64,000 nucleotides of DNA from contig NC_089789.1 in assembly GCF_040412425.1 (NCBI RefSeq), positions 39,641,106-39,705,105 of the forward strand, in the 5' to 3' direction. This document shows, in pieces, positions 1 to 12,060 of the stretch; position 1 is the stretch's first letter; each line of letters begins with the position of its first letter. Both the position numbers and the translations under genes were made by a program. This DNA is from Macrobrachium rosenbergii (lineage: Eukaryota; Arthropoda; Malacostraca; Decapoda; Palaemonidae). The notes beneath the pieces are model-generated. The model made no database searches. It had not been told where the DNA came from and was given only the letters and a program-made list of their open reading frames with translations.

Positions 1-780
1 CGTTTGATTAAAAAATAAAACACCATTATTCTTGCAGAACCCCTATCCATAAGGATATTTTTTGTGTTATAATTCTGAATTATACGTTATCAGCTAAATA
101 CCATAACCTTAGCAGTATTCATATAAATAGATCTACTTTGCTAAATCTAATTTTCTGCAAAAAATACAAGATCAAAGATAAACTCTGTATCCAATACAGA
201 AATTTTCGTTTTTCGGGTCAATACAAAATTGGTCATAATTCCCCTTCTACTGTTTTCCGAGTGTCAAGTTACGTGCAAACAGCGAGAAGAAGAGAGTAAC
301 GATAACATTTTTTTTTTTTTTTACTAGACGAAAAGGTCAGACGGACGGAAATTCTCATTCCTTTGAGAAAAAAACTTTTTTTTTTTTCCTTTACTGCGAC
401 ATTTCCAGCAGGCGACATTTAACTTCCAGTTTCGCGCGCTATTATTGAAGCTTTATGGCCGGTTCGTGGCTGGATCGGTTGACCTATGCTGAAGAAATGT
501 AACTCGAAAAAAAAAAAAAAAAAAAAAAAATTTAAAGTCTCACCTCATGCCGGAGCCAATTCCTGACAAATGTTTACATATATATAAATATTAACGCCCA
601 CGCCTTCTTTAAAAATAAGCATGCATTATTTCTCATATTGGTATATTAAGGATTTTAGTGTTAATTCCGTCGTTGTTCAATTATCTTTTTACCATGAAAT
701 ATTAAATCTTGTGTTTGAAACGTCGCGAAAAATGTGTTTTAAGGAACACCTGAGATGTACTTCCTCCTTTAACCATTCCC
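1..780. other. AT-rich non-coding stretch, no gene seen
   Basis: No open frame with recognisable protein content. Homopolymer tracts are present: poly-T at about 309-322 and 376-388, poly-A at about 509-530. I see no promoter or RNA gene. Confidence 0.6.
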
Positions 781-784
781 CCCC

Positions 785-908
<124 letters not shown>

Positions 909-959
909 ATATGTACGTATGTATGTGTACGTATGTATACTGTCATGTGTAACTTCATA

Positions 960-2028
960 AATTCTAAAGTAATTTCAAGTAATGGAAGTAAAGAAAATAA
1001 AAATGTCAGCAATAAATCAACTTTACGCCGTCAAAAAGAACAAGCCCTTCATGCGACGCAAAAAATAAAAAGAGAAAAGAGAAGAGAAGAAGAAGAAAAG
1101 AAGAGAGAGAGAGAGTTAAGAGAATTGCATGGCACTGCCCTACAGTTTCAACCACCAATTCAATCAGGGCAAAACACACTCCTCCGAATCCTGAGGATGA
1201 AACGGGAGAGAGAGGAATGGGAGATAAACCAGCTGTTAGGCCAGACAGAGGGAATCCCGGTCTCACTCTCTTTTCTCCGGTAAACCCAACTCCCAATTAC
1301 CGCCTCCTCTCTCTCTCACCTGAATTTTCTGAATATTCGGCAGGAAAGGGACAAAAGGGGAATCCTGTCATTGCCACATCGGCAATTCTATTCCGTTTGG
1401 AGACCCTTTTCAATTTGTTTTCCATCTTTCCCACGGGGAAGTGATGGTTTCAGTACTGTGTCTGTTTTGGGAGTAAGGAAGCACAAAAGGCCCGATATTT
1501 TTGAAAGATTTTTGCTTAGTCTGATAAATAGATGAAAAGGAAGTTTGTTATCTTAAGGATCACTACGTAAGACTGAGGATAATGTTCCTATCTTCACGAA
1601 CGCCACCTATGCCACTGATTAAAAATTTATTAACAAATTCCCAACCTAAAGAGTAAATAAAATTGTCTAAGACAGAAAAAAACACATTTAGGTCAAGCAC
1701 AGGAGTAATAAACCCCCTAAAATTTCCTGTTTTTTTCCTACGCAAGTTTGTCATTCCTCTGCCAAATAAAAACACGTAGAGATGTAGAATAATCAAAGAT
1801 GATATGAAATGGATATATCATTTCCCGTTTAGGAGAAATGTCGCAATCAGATTACAGTTGCATGCAAAGTGATACATGACTGGGATGCATTACATGACAT
1901 TATAATAGCCTACAATTTCCCAACGCCCTGATGTATAGACATTTTGAAAATGACGGTGCATTACTAAATATGGTATGACATGTGCATAACGACTCTGGTA
2001 AGAAAATTTGCATGATTATGCTTTCGTA
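960..2028. other. Non-coding stretch, nothing recognised
   Basis: Contains a purine-rich patch (about 1070-1115, degenerate GAA/GA) and otherwise unique AT-rich DNA. The open frames here are short, match nothing I know and show no convincing splice context. Confidence 0.5.

Positions 2029-2076
<48 letters not shown>
2029..2076. repeat. (AAT)n microsatellite
   Basis: A perfect trinucleotide tract just upstream of the retrotransposon remnant at 2089-2330. Confidence 0.95.
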
Positions 2077-2077
<1 letters not shown>

Positions 2078-2088
2078 TAATAATAATA

Positions 2089-2327
2089 TGGTACCATGTC
2101 ATGAACACTAAGTACAGTCCCAGACCTGAGAAGAATCTGGAAAAACTAGTGCCAGTAGCTCCAGGACTCGTGCAGGAGAGTGTGCTACTAGAAATAGCGC
2201 ACATAGTGAGAAAAGTGATGGACTCCTAAGGAGGCAGGATGCAACCCGGACCCCACACTACAAAAACCACCCAGTCGAATAGGATGACTGTGATAGACCA
2301 AAAGAAATAAATAAATAAACAAATAAC

Positions 2328-2330
<3 letters not shown>
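2089..2330 (+). pseudogene. 3' end of a non-LTR retrotransposon (reverse-transcriptase C-terminal remnant)
   Basis: Reading in the frame of position 2119, a short open segment ends at the TAA at 2227-2229. It encodes a tail of the form EKNLEKL...APGL.QESVLLE.AHIVRKVMDS. From memory this is the extreme C-terminus of a reverse transcriptase of R2-like or related non-LTR elements that is very common in decapods: a conserved Ala-Pro-Gly-Leu, then an Ala-His-Ile-Val-Arg-Lys-Val helix, then stop. The roughly 90 bp 3' UTR after the stop and the (AAT)n tail at 2330-2411 fit a 5'-truncated insertion that carries its own simple-repeat tail. Only about 45 residues remain, and no catalytic motif (YxDD) is present. 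The element clade is uncertain; a translated search would settle it. Confidence 0.55.

Positions 2331-2411
<81 letters not shown>
2330..2411 (+). repeat. (AAT)n tract, probable 3' tail of the retrotransposon
   Basis: About 80 bp of AAT directly after the 3' UTR-like segment. The poly-Ile and poly-Leu minus-strand frames here are repeat translations. Confidence 0.9.
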
Positions 2412-2412
<1 letters not shown>

Positions 2413-2459
2413 TTCAAGGACTTTCTGATTTAAATGAGCCAAGGAAATCTCATTCAATT

Positions 2460-2900
2460 AAAATACAAAAAAAAGGAAAAAATATAAAACTCAAAATGTA
2501 TAACCCAAAATTATGAATGAGTGGCCTGCAGGAAAAAAGCTCATTTTCCTTTGGACACTGCACATTAAAAACTGTCATTGTTTACAGTTAATTACCTCCG
2601 TTGTTTACAACTAATTAGACATTTCCACTGTTCACTTCCAGTAAAGTAATTACTGAAAGTCATTATTTTTCGGGGGGTAAATATATGGAGATTTTTTTTT
2701 ACTCTACATTGTTAATTTCTAAAATTTTTTCATCCTAAAATGGGTTTCAAAAATGGGTTCAGGTTTTTGGAGGCGTTCTATTTTTTTTTTTATTTGGTGT
2801 TATGTAATGCATTAATTTCCTTATTAGCAATTATAAGTTCCTTAACGTTCATGGAAATGTCACCTTGCAAATCAACAATAGGATAATAAAGGTTATAACT
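2460..2900. other. AT-rich non-coding stretch
   Basis: Contains short degenerate repeats (tgtttacagttaattac-like) near 2575-2660 and poly-T runs. No gene seen. Confidence 0.5.
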
Positions 2901-2904
2901 ACGC

Positions 2905-2905
<1 letters not shown>

Positions 2906-2963
<58 letters not shown>
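2906..2963. repeat. (GA)n microsatellite
   Basis: A perfect dinucleotide run of about 58 bp. Confidence 0.97.
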
Positions 2964-2967
<4 letters not shown>

Positions 2968-3653
2968 CAACAGAAAATATGCATCAAAATAGACCGTTAC
3001 GTTCACACACGCAATTGGCAGACCTTTTTTAGCTAAGCAATCAAACAATGGACAGGATATGTCAACAGTACAGGCTGTGAAATTTTGCATATTCCAAACA
3101 TCAAGGCTCAGTGCATACGGAGTCTCTTCATCTGCGCCCCCCCCATTACACTTCCCCTCTACTCACCCCCTGCTACCGACCCCAAAAACCGGATAAAGAG
3201 AGGAGGGTTAGGAACTATAATTAACAGTCCTGTTACTTGCAATACTTGCGACAAACCTTAAGACTCTGGTGTGAGCGAGAATGGGTCACGATAAGGCCCG
3301 GGCAATCAAAAGCAGTGGGAAATAAGATAACTAGTCAATGTTTACGAATGAAGTATGTAAATAAGAGTTTTGTTAGTTGATAACGCAAAAGCATTTTCTT
3401 GAGACACAAAAGTAATTCATAAATATTACACAAAAACATACCTTCAAGTTCAAATTACAATCAAGCAAATATACCACAAATAATAACGTACCCTTCCGTT
3501 ACCAAACTACGGTTTGAATAAAATATATACTTATTCATCTTGCAGAGGGACGCCATTTTGTAATTTTAAAAAATCAGTCAATCAATTCCTCTTCCGAATA
3601 TTCCTCTGAGATAATTTGGTGGTACTTGAACGCCTCATGATGGCTCTCCAGCA

Positions 3654-3718
3654 GATAAGGAAAGGACTCTGTTTAGAGCCCATTAACAACCATTAGATGA
3701 ATGTAATCGACTTAATGG
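3654..3718 (+). repeat. Copy 1 of a five-copy dispersed unit with GATAAAGG head and ATTA-rich core
   Basis: The core (3675-3718) matches the core at 61020-61063 at about 37 of 44 positions with no gaps. The 20 bp upstream are also alike (gataagg...ctctgttt). See the finding at 60998-61063. Function unknown. Confidence 0.7.
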
Positions 3719-3879
3719 TTCCGGACCCTTGCCGTAAAAAAAAAAAAAGTGGGGGGCGTCTTTATGTATTGACGGAGTTAAGTAACCCCTTTGCTCTACT
3801 CTAAAACGCGCCATCGTGGTGTGGTTTCTCATGTACCTATTTATACAACTCAAAAGTCCCAAGTACACACCGAAAATAA

Positions 3880-3881
<2 letters not shown>

Positions 3882-3945
<64 letters not shown>
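3882..3945. repeat. (CT)n microsatellite
   Basis: A perfect run of about 64 bp. The Leu-Ser frames over it are artefacts. Confidence 0.97.
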
Positions 3946-3949
<4 letters not shown>

Positions 3950-4499
3950 AAATTTCAGTTTTCTTTACTCAGTTTACAGTTTCTGCGAGGCGCTTTTGCA
4001 CGAAATGTATCATCGTCATATTTTCTCTGCAAATGTTAAACTAGTTACCAGGACATTACTTCTAATGCTGATGTTTTTCAGCAGCGAAAACGATGAATCT
4101 AGAGGTAAATTAAGAAACGAACCCATTACAGGATATCACAGAATTAATACCAAGAGGGTTACGTCAAGAGTTTTATCGGATTAACGAATTACAGTACATA
4201 TATGTAGAAGCACCACTTATGACCATGGGAGAAAACACCAGTCGTTGAAACGGATTTATCATGACCCGATTCAATTATCATATCATCAGTTGTGACACTT
4301 GGTTTGGTAGGAAGTTATTCATAGCCTATAAAAACGAAAGGAAAAGTATAGAAAACTTCGGTTTGTACACAGGCGGTAATTGTCACAATCAAAAATCTCC
4401 GCTTGGAATAGGTAGTAAGTTAGACTTCTGTTAATAACCTGAATTGTTTTGGCTCCATTCTTTTGCAAAGTTTATAAGCACAAATGTAACAAAGTTAGG

Positions 4500-4775
4500 T
4501 ATACCTTAGTTTAACCAGACCACTGAGCTGATTAACATCTCTCCTAGGGCTGGCTCGAAGGATTAGACTTATTTTACGTGGCTAAGAACCAGTTGGTTAC
4601 CTAGCAACGGGACCTACAGCTTATCTGTAGAATCCGAACCACATTCTACCGAGAAATGAATTTCTATCACCAGAAATAAATTCCTCTAATTCTTCATTGG
4701 CTGGCCGGAGAACTCGAACTCGGGCCTAGGAGAGTGCTAGCCGACAACTCTACCGACTCATCCAGCAAGGACCCA
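4500..4775 (-). mobile_element. tRNA-derived SINE, decapod type
   Basis: On the minus strand the element starts near 4775 with a tRNA-like head: an A-box-like string (tggatgagtcggtag) and, about 40 bases later, a B-box-like string (gagttcgagttct). A long unrelated body follows, including gaaattcatttctcggtag and cgttgctaggtaaccaac, to about 4500. From memory this family is abundant in caridean and other decapod genomes. The copy looks nearly full length but diverged. No target-site duplication was confirmed. Confidence 0.75.
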
Positions 4776-4779
4776 CAAA

Positions 4780-5310
4780 TGTAACAGTCATAATGCAGTT
4801 GTTATATACATATATATGAAATTTAGCATAATTTTTTCAATATTTTGAGTCGCTGATCTCCGCCGATTGAAACTTAAACTTATCAATAAACTTCTCGTGA
4901 TATATGCCAATCCCATTTTTAATACACTGAATTTTTCCACAACTAGTCTCTGTAAAAACTATTTCCAAAACCAATCAATACTGGGAAGGCTCAAAAAGAA
5001 AACAAAAATGCTGAAGAACAAAAAATAATACTAAAACGAAATACGTCTGTTCCGTCCTTAGATTAGGCCCCATTTCTCCCTCTCTCATTTTCTTCTTTCT
5101 CTCTTTTTTTATTCTTCTTCAAAAAGTGGACCAGATAAGACCACTGAAGTATCCGTCCCACCGCTCACATAAAAATCACAAAAACTTCATTTAACGGAAG
5201 GAAAATTCAAGTTAAAAGTAGCACATTCCACAATGATTCTAATATCAAAAAATTTTCTACTTAAAAATATATTAATGTAAAGCGATCCAAGTTTGTTAAG
5301 CACAAAAACA

Positions 5311-5312
<2 letters not shown>
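4780..5312. other. Non-coding AT-rich stretch
   Basis: Pyrimidine-rich patch at about 5070-5120; otherwise no recognisable structure. Confidence 0.5.

Positions 5313-5313
<1 letters not shown>

Positions 5314-5381
<68 letters not shown>
5314..5381. repeat. (GA)n microsatellite
   Basis: A perfect run of about 68 bp. It is followed 100 bp later by a second GA tract (5485-5543) with partly similar flanks (accagataag, acaaaacttc), suggesting a local duplication. Confidence 0.95.
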
Positions 5382-5383
<2 letters not shown>

Positions 5384-5482
5384 AGATAAGGCTACTGCTT
5401 CCATTGTTCAAATAAAAAGTACAAAACTTCACGTTAAGATTTCTAGCTAAATATATATTGTAAAGCGACATAAATTCACTGA

Positions 5483-5484
<2 letters not shown>

Positions 5485-5543
<59 letters not shown>
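5485..5543. repeat. (GA)n microsatellite
   Basis: A perfect run of about 59 bp; see 5314-5381. Confidence 0.97.
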
Positions 5544-5548
<5 letters not shown>

Positions 5549-5708
5549 TCATCAGTCCTCTCCTAAATCATCTAAAACCTAATGGCTCGGAAGCTACCGA
5601 AGTGGGACCAATAAAAAGCGGCCTTAATCAATATCCCGAGAATGGAGTGAGACCGTTACGAAATCCCATTTATAAATATATCTGTCTTTTTCAAGGGACA
5701 GGCCTGGA

Positions 5709-5775
5709 CCCATTAAGTTGATTGCTTTAATCGAATTGTAGGTAATGGGCTCTAAACACTGCCGTTTCTTTTGTC
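5709..5775 (-). repeat. Copy 2 of the five-copy dispersed unit
   Basis: Read on the minus strand it gives a gacaaaagaaacggc head, then agagcccatta, then the ATTA/AAT core ending in cttaatggg. Same order as the copies at 3654 and 60998. Confidence 0.65.
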
Positions 5776-5776
5776 C

Positions 5777-6776
5777 CCAACCACCCACCCCCATCCCTCG
5801 AAAACTACTTTGAAGTGTACGAGACGTTCTTGAGTCTGGCATGAAATCATACGAACGGTCGAAAGTTCATAAGAGATATCTTTTATTAGCCCCTTCAAAG
5901 AGGTTCTGTTCAGTGTTTGTTTGTTTGTTTGTTGGCAGGAAGATGTCAAAAATGGAAAAAATATGACGTTATTTTCCAATTTAAAAACCGTATCATCTTC
6001 CGGCGAATTTCAAGGATTTTTCGGCATTTTCTTTATCTTATTGGCACCGTTGTGCATTCAAAGAAAACGGGAGCTTTGGTGACCACGTCTTAGTACTCGT
6101 AAAAGAAAACGTAAATGATCCGAAGATTTTCTTGCTGGCAAAACCGAAATGAGCATGGCTGCTAAAATTAAGAAAAATGTTTTAATGGATTTATTTTCTT
6201 AAGGCACGACATAACTGCCTTTTATAAAAAGGAACTTAAGGCTGTTGTTGCCTTAGTACAAGAGCTTTTCTATTACCGGAAGTGCAGGCAATTTTTTCTA
6301 ATATTTGAATAAGTTTCAGTGTTGTTTTCTTATAAAAGGCAAACCACTTTCTATTTCTTATGAAGCCTTAGTAGCTCTGCTGTCAGAATGTCAGAATGTA
6401 AGAAGCTTCTATAAATCTTAAACAAACGGGGGAAGACCATGTCAGCTGACAATTTTATTAAAAGTTAAAATTCTTAAATCACGCCATCTAATAAAACGAA
6501 ATTAGATAACGAAACAAAGTCCAACAAGGAGTGCAATTACAAAGATTACCTCCAGGACAAAAAAAATAATTTACGGGAGAAATATTCTGAGCGTTTATCT
6601 CCAAGTAATGAAATGTAAAAAAGGTATCTTATATACTTACATTTATATAAAATTCCCAGTATAACTAAACATACTGATTAATTAAACTGGAATTTATCTT
6701 AACACAATAAAACTGAAATTTCATAACTACGTGAATTTAAACTTAGATGATTTAGGAGAAGATTGATGGTTTTCCT

Positions 6777-6778
<2 letters not shown>
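5777..6778. other. Unique AT-rich non-coding DNA
   Basis: A short TTTG run lies near 5920. No gene, RNA or element recognised across the rest of this roughly 1 kb. Confidence 0.5.

Positions 6779-6849
<71 letters not shown>
6779..6849. repeat. (CT)n microsatellite
   Basis: A perfect run of about 71 bp immediately before the 24 bp minisatellite. Confidence 0.97.
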
Positions 6850-6852
<3 letters not shown>

Positions 6853-6934
6853 TGTTTTTGTGTTTAGTGAATTTGAATAGCTTTGCATCATATCTTTAAG
6901 CTAGAAAATTTTTCTTTAATTAGAATCGTTCTGT

Positions 6935-7258
6935 ATTGTTTTGCCTTAAATTGAAAGGTGTTTTCCCTTAAATTGGAAGGATTGATCTGCCTTAAATTGA
7001 AAGGATAGTTTTGTCTTAAATTGAAAGGATTGTTTTGTCTTAAATTGAAAGGATTGTTTTGCCTTAAACTGATAGGATTGTTTTGTCTCAAACTGAAAGG
7101 ATTGTTTTGCCTTAAACTGATAGGATTGCTTTATCTTAAATTGAAAGTATTGTTTCTTTGTAAATTGAAGGATTATTTGTCTTAAATTAGAGACTGTTTT
7201 GCTACTCATTAAAGTTGGTTGTCTCAAACTGAAAGGACTGTTTTGTCTTAAATTGAAA
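6935..7258. repeat. 24 bp minisatellite, about 13 units
   Basis: The unit is of the form ttgtcttaaattgaaaggat plus attg, with variants ttaaactgatagg and ctcaaactgaaagg. Because 24 is divisible by three, the minus strand stays open and reads as NLRQNNPF-like octapeptides. There is no other coding evidence, so the frame is judged a by-product of the period. Confidence 0.9.
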
Positions 7259-7491
7259 AAGAGTACTGAGGAGGGAAATGGAGAAAAATGAAAAACCATA
7301 TATTTGACACGTTATGAAACAATGGGCGATTGCTGAATCTCCAGTAATCACTTAATTATCACTTGGAAGATTAACACCAAGTAAACACGCCCCTTCGAGA
7401 TGCACTGGGGCGAGTAATAGGCGACGTGTATTAATGGAACGCTACGAGTTAATCACATCAGTTCACTTAATGCTACGCAGTGAGACAGTTC

Positions 7492-7493
<2 letters not shown>

Positions 7494-7542
<49 letters not shown>
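7494..7542. repeat. (GA)n microsatellite
   Basis: About 49 bp perfect, followed at 7588-7604 by a shorter GA run. Confidence 0.96.
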
Positions 7543-7545
<3 letters not shown>

Positions 7546-7677
7546 TGACATCAACTGACAGAACTCTACAACTAATCAACGGTAGGGTGAGAGAGAGAGA
7601 GAGAGTAAGGAAATGTTTCACATTATTTTCAGTAGCATCATACGAGCAATTAAAAATAATGGGAACCATTATTCTTA

Positions 7678-7755
7678 GTAGCTCGTATATTAGTTTACTA
7701 GTCAAATATACGTACATAGACGCATATTATATGTATATATATACATACATATATA

Positions 7756-7829
<74 letters not shown>

Positions 7830-7980
7830 ATATAAATAATATATATACATTCTATATATGGATGTGTGTGCGTGCGTAGCTCGTATATTACTACTAGTCA
7901 AATATACGTACAGAGACGCATATTATATATATAATATATATATTACATATATACATACACTCTACATATATATGTGTGTG
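7678..7980 (+). repeat. Tandem duplication (about 198 bp offset) carrying TA microsatellites
   Basis: The string gtagctcgtatatta, then tactagtcaaatatacgta and agacgcatattatat, occurs near 7678 and again near 7876, each followed by a TA tract (7759-7825 and about 7921-7970). Confidence 0.85.
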
Positions 7981-8082
7981 AGTGTGTGCGTATGTACGCA
8001 GATTTGATAAGCAAACAATATGAAACTGAACAGCCCTTGCTTTTAAACTATTTGTAAAGAGATCCACGAAGAGGATGTTAGC

Positions 8083-8085
<3 letters not shown>

Positions 8086-8142
<57 letters not shown>
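8086..8142. repeat. (GA)n microsatellite
   Basis: A perfect run of about 57 bp. Confidence 0.97.
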
Positions 8143-8144
<2 letters not shown>

Positions 8145-8145
<1 letters not shown>

Positions 8146-8900
8146 TAGACAACCAAACCAACACTGTAACTGTGATCTACTCCCGCCATGCGAGTTCTCC
8201 CAAAAAGGATTCAGGAACCGTTGTTTTCCCTTGATTGCTGAGATGGGTGAGGCAGCCACAGTGCCATCCTATTCTGTAAAACTCTTTCATTCTTGCTAGG
8301 GTTTAAATGTTTTAAATGTCTTTTCTTTAAACGTCAGTTCTTTCAGACACTCTTCGTTTCTGCAACCGTTTTTCACAGTTTTTTTTTTTTATTCAGATGC
8401 CCATGGGACGGGCTATATATATGCAGCTATCACCTGTTAAATCCACTGCAACATCATAATTAACTACATTCTTTCAAAGTTAAAAAAAAATTTAGTACAC
8501 AACTGAACACTTCCACAGATGGTGAATTTCCCGTGTAATATACCTACCGATTTGATATATACATTACAGTTTTTGCTTGAAATCTTTGCCTGCTATTTTC
8601 AGTATCTAAACAAAATGCATTTTGCGTGAATGCTCACAACAAATGAAACTAAATCTTTCAGCTTTACTGATAACAGAACAAATACCGTTTCATTGTTCTA
8701 AATACTATTCATTTACCCGTGTGAATTTTCGCAACAAATGAAAGTAAGGCTCGCTTATAACCCTACCGATTTCAAAGCAAACACAGTCCCATTCGAAATG
8801 CTCATTTTTAAGCTTGGTGACTGCGTGTTGCGTTCGTTAGTTTAGATCATAATACCAATAAATACTCCCTGTTAAGCATTTCGATGGATACATACATATA
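8145..8900. other. Unique non-coding DNA
   Basis: The motif gcaacaaatgaaa recurs loosely (about 8636 and 8731). No gene or element seen. Confidence 0.45.
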
Positions 8901-8901
8901 T

Positions 8902-8904
<3 letters not shown>

Positions 8905-8951
<47 letters not shown>

Positions 8952-9101
8952 CCTTTCATTTTCATATAATGCTTGAAAGTGTTTCAGCGGAAGAAATCTA
9001 ATTACAGATTATAACGCTATGGTTTGTAATGAATACTTTTTGTGTACAAATGTACATGTTCGCAAACTATACAAGTGCAGTTTTCATTAATATCATTATA
9101 A

Positions 9102-9159
<58 letters not shown>

Positions 9160-9191
9160 CAAAGAGAGAGAGAGAGAGAGAAGAGAGAGAA
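8905..9191. repeat. (TA)n tracts and a compound TA/GA tract
   Basis: TA at about 8905-8945 and 9110-9159, then GA at 9162-9191, separated by about 160 bp of unique sequence. Confidence 0.93.
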
Positions 9192-9705
9192 AGGGGACGG
9201 AGGATATAAGACGAAAATACACCCTTTCTGCATATTAGGTGCTAGGGTTACAAAACCACTCAAAAATAAGAAAAACAGCTTCCCATACCTGGAGGACCAT
9301 ATTTCAGGATATTCCCTCGTTTACCCCTCAGGAGAAACCATTAATACTAACTTCGGGCATCGTATTAAATAGCCAGGGTGCCGGATTTACTGAAAAAAAA
9401 TAGTCCGATTTACAGTCTCTTCGTCCCATCTCGGCCCCATTCATCTTTAGAACAATAAAAGGGTCCCAAGCAAGATGGTGCCCAAGTACCCCAAAAATCT
9501 TATGGATTTCTTCAACGACAACTTTTAGGAACCGTAAAAAGCAAAAAAGGAATAACACTTTATCCGTAAGGCAGGATAAAAAAAGGGAAATATCACAAAC
9601 TAGATCCCGTTTTTAGGGAACTCATATTGACGGCCGGAGGGCTTCGGCAAAATACAGCGAGCGACAACTTCCCTAACAATCTCCAAGGAAGGAAAGGAGA
9701 AGGCG
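9192..9705. other. Non-coding stretch
   Basis: No SSR and no recognisable gene. The minus-strand open frame at 9328-9558 matches nothing I know. Confidence 0.4.
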
Positions 9706-10715
9706 AATCTCCCCTTTCGCCGAATAGCCCTTTCCGTCTTTGGGATTGAAATAATACGGAAATTCATAGGATTTAAATAATACGGGAAGTCATAGAAATA
9801 CTCCTTTCGCCGGATAGCCCCTTCCGTCTTTGGGACTGAAATAATACGGAAATTCATAGGATTTAGATAATACGGGAAGTCATAGAAATACTCCTCTCGC
9901 CGTGTGGCCCCTTCCGTCTTTGGGATTGAAATAATACGGAAATTCATAGGATTTAAATAATACGGGAAGTCATAGAAATACTCCTCTCGCCGGATGGGAT
10001 TTAAATAATACGGGGTTTCGTAGGAATGAAATAATACGGAAATTCATAGGATTTACATAATAAAAACGGGAAGTCATAGGAATCCTCCTCTCGCCGAATG
10101 ACCCTGTCCGTCTTTGGGATTGAAATAATACGGGAAGTCATAGGAATTACATAAAATGGGAAGTCATAGGATAAATAAGACGGGAAGACTTAGGATTTTA
10201 ATAATACGGGAAGTCAGAGGTCTTGAGGAATGTGGGAAGCCATAAGATTTAATTAATACAAGAAGTCATAAGATTTAAACAATATGGGAAGTCATAAGAT
10301 TTAAATCATAAGGGAAGTCATGGGGTTTGAATAATACGGGAAGCCACAGAATTGGAATAATATGGAAAGTCATATGATTTAAATCGTACAGAAAGAAAAA
10401 TGATTTAAATCATACGGAAGGTAAGAAGATTTAAATCATAAGGAAAGTTATAGGATTTGAATAATACAGGAAGTTATAGAATTTAAATCATACGGGAAGT
10501 AACAGGATTTAAATCATACGGGAAGTAACGGGGTTTAAAGCATACGGGAAGTAACATGATTTAAATAACACGGGAAGTAAAAGGGTTTAAAGCATACGGG
10601 CAGTCACAGGATTTAAAAACACGGGAAATCATAAGACTTTAATAATACGGGAAGTAACAGGATTTAAATAACACAGGAAGTCACAGGATTTAAATAAGCG
10701 GGAAGTCATGGGGTT
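9706..10715. repeat. Hierarchical minisatellite: about 90 bp units passing into about 20-26 bp units
   Basis: Three 90 bp units (anchors ttccgtctttgggattgaaa near 9731, 9821 and 9911) are followed by a long tail of shorter units built from gatttaaataatacgggaag-like strings to about 10715. The short unit is itself a piece of the 90 bp unit. The minus-strand frame at 9600-9947 is open only because 90 is divisible by three (30-residue repeat). Confidence 0.9.
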
Positions 10716-10719
10716 ACTC

Positions 10720-11455
10720 TGCGTAAGCTATGGAGAGAGACAGCCCCCGAAAAAAAGATGGTTAGATCAGAATGGCGAGAGAAACTTCCAATTGTAAAAG
10801 TTTCTAAAGTAGTCTTCGGACAAAGGCCAGACGACATTGCTAAAGGGGACAAAAGTCGGCCTGTTACGCTCCTCGACAAAGGAGAATCATAAACCTTACG
10901 AAAAGCGTTTCGAAGATCTACTGAGAGAGATCTGCTGGAAACTCCAGCTTCAAATAAAGTAGGCTGAGGGAGCTATGTACTCTTACTTTCCCAAAAAAAA
11001 ACGTAGGATTCAGTCACATCTTATGAAGTTGAATTTAAATATATAAATTATGCCTTGGAATAAAAATGAAAAATCAGCATATAAACAAGTTAAATAAACA
11101 CGCAAATAAACATGCAGCGTAAACACGCAAAACTCACAATATTACCCGTACAAAATCACCTTTAACTGTGAGGTAAATTCCGTGTTTTAATTAATTCTAA
11201 TTCATCTGCCTCTTAATTGTACCTGTAATGACTTATCAAATCAAAATACTAATAAAAGTAAAGACGTATTCACTATAACAGCTATCATCCACTTTTTTTT
11301 TACTTTCAATGATGAACATAGTTAAGAAAAAACTATCTAGAGGTAATGGCAGAAAAAATCAACATAACAAATGTCTAATATTGTCAGCTTTCGAATTATA
11401 AATGGCGGCTAATGTACAAAAACAAAGATCTTCATCAAAGAGCTAATGGTTGTTA
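10720..11455. other. Non-coding stretch
   Basis: Begins with a G/A-rich segment (gagagagacagcccccg) and continues as AT-rich unique DNA. No feature recognised. Confidence 0.45.
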
Positions 11456-11457
11456 GT

Positions 11458-11458
<1 letters not shown>

Positions 11459-11495
<37 letters not shown>
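11459..11495. repeat. (GA)n microsatellite
   Basis: About 37 bp perfect. Confidence 0.96.
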
Positions 11496-11497
<2 letters not shown>

Positions 11498-11499
11498 GA

Positions 11500-11980
11500 C
11501 TTCTCGCGTTCAGAAGTCGTCTAGAAGAGCTTGAAACGGCAAACCACTTTCATTTGGACCACAGTTTTTAAATTTTCTTCTTTCCATGATCCTGAATAGG
11601 CCAAGGCCAAAATGTCTTTGGTTTTCTACTGGAACCACACATCTGGGTATGACAGATAAGGTAACTGACGTAGTCATGATTCTAAATCCCGAGCACTGTG
11701 AAAGATTTTATTTGTGTCAGCTTAAAGAGAGGTTTACAACTATCGTAGATTCGGATCGAGGACAAAAGCTTTTAAGGGTTTCGGCGTATGATATGGTCGT
11801 CTGTCTGTAAAAATATTTCTTCTCACTGATTTTGGATATAATAAATACAGCCTCTTAACGAAAAATTCTTGATGAGGTATTGGTGCTCATTTGGGTTTTC
11901 AAGACTGGTCCACAGTCCATTCTGGAACAATTTTTTTTTTTCTTGTTTCTTAAATGATTCTCGTAATAAATGAACTGCTA
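11500..11980. other. Unique non-coding stretch with one 74-codon open frame
   Basis: The plus-strand frame at 11586-11810 is free of repeats and begins with ATG, but I recognise no domain and see no supporting splice or promoter context. I treat it as chance. Confidence 0.4.
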
Positions 11981-11983
<3 letters not shown>

Positions 11984-12046
<63 letters not shown>

Positions 12047-12060
12047 CATACATACATACA
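11984..12060. repeat. Compound (TA)n-(TACA)n microsatellite
   Basis: TA to about 12042, then TACA repeats to 12060. Confidence 0.95.

Noticed and set aside
9600..9947. Minus-strand 30-residue repeat protein
   Set aside because: Open only because the minisatellite period is 90 bp; no signal peptide, no splice context, and the array continues out of frame.
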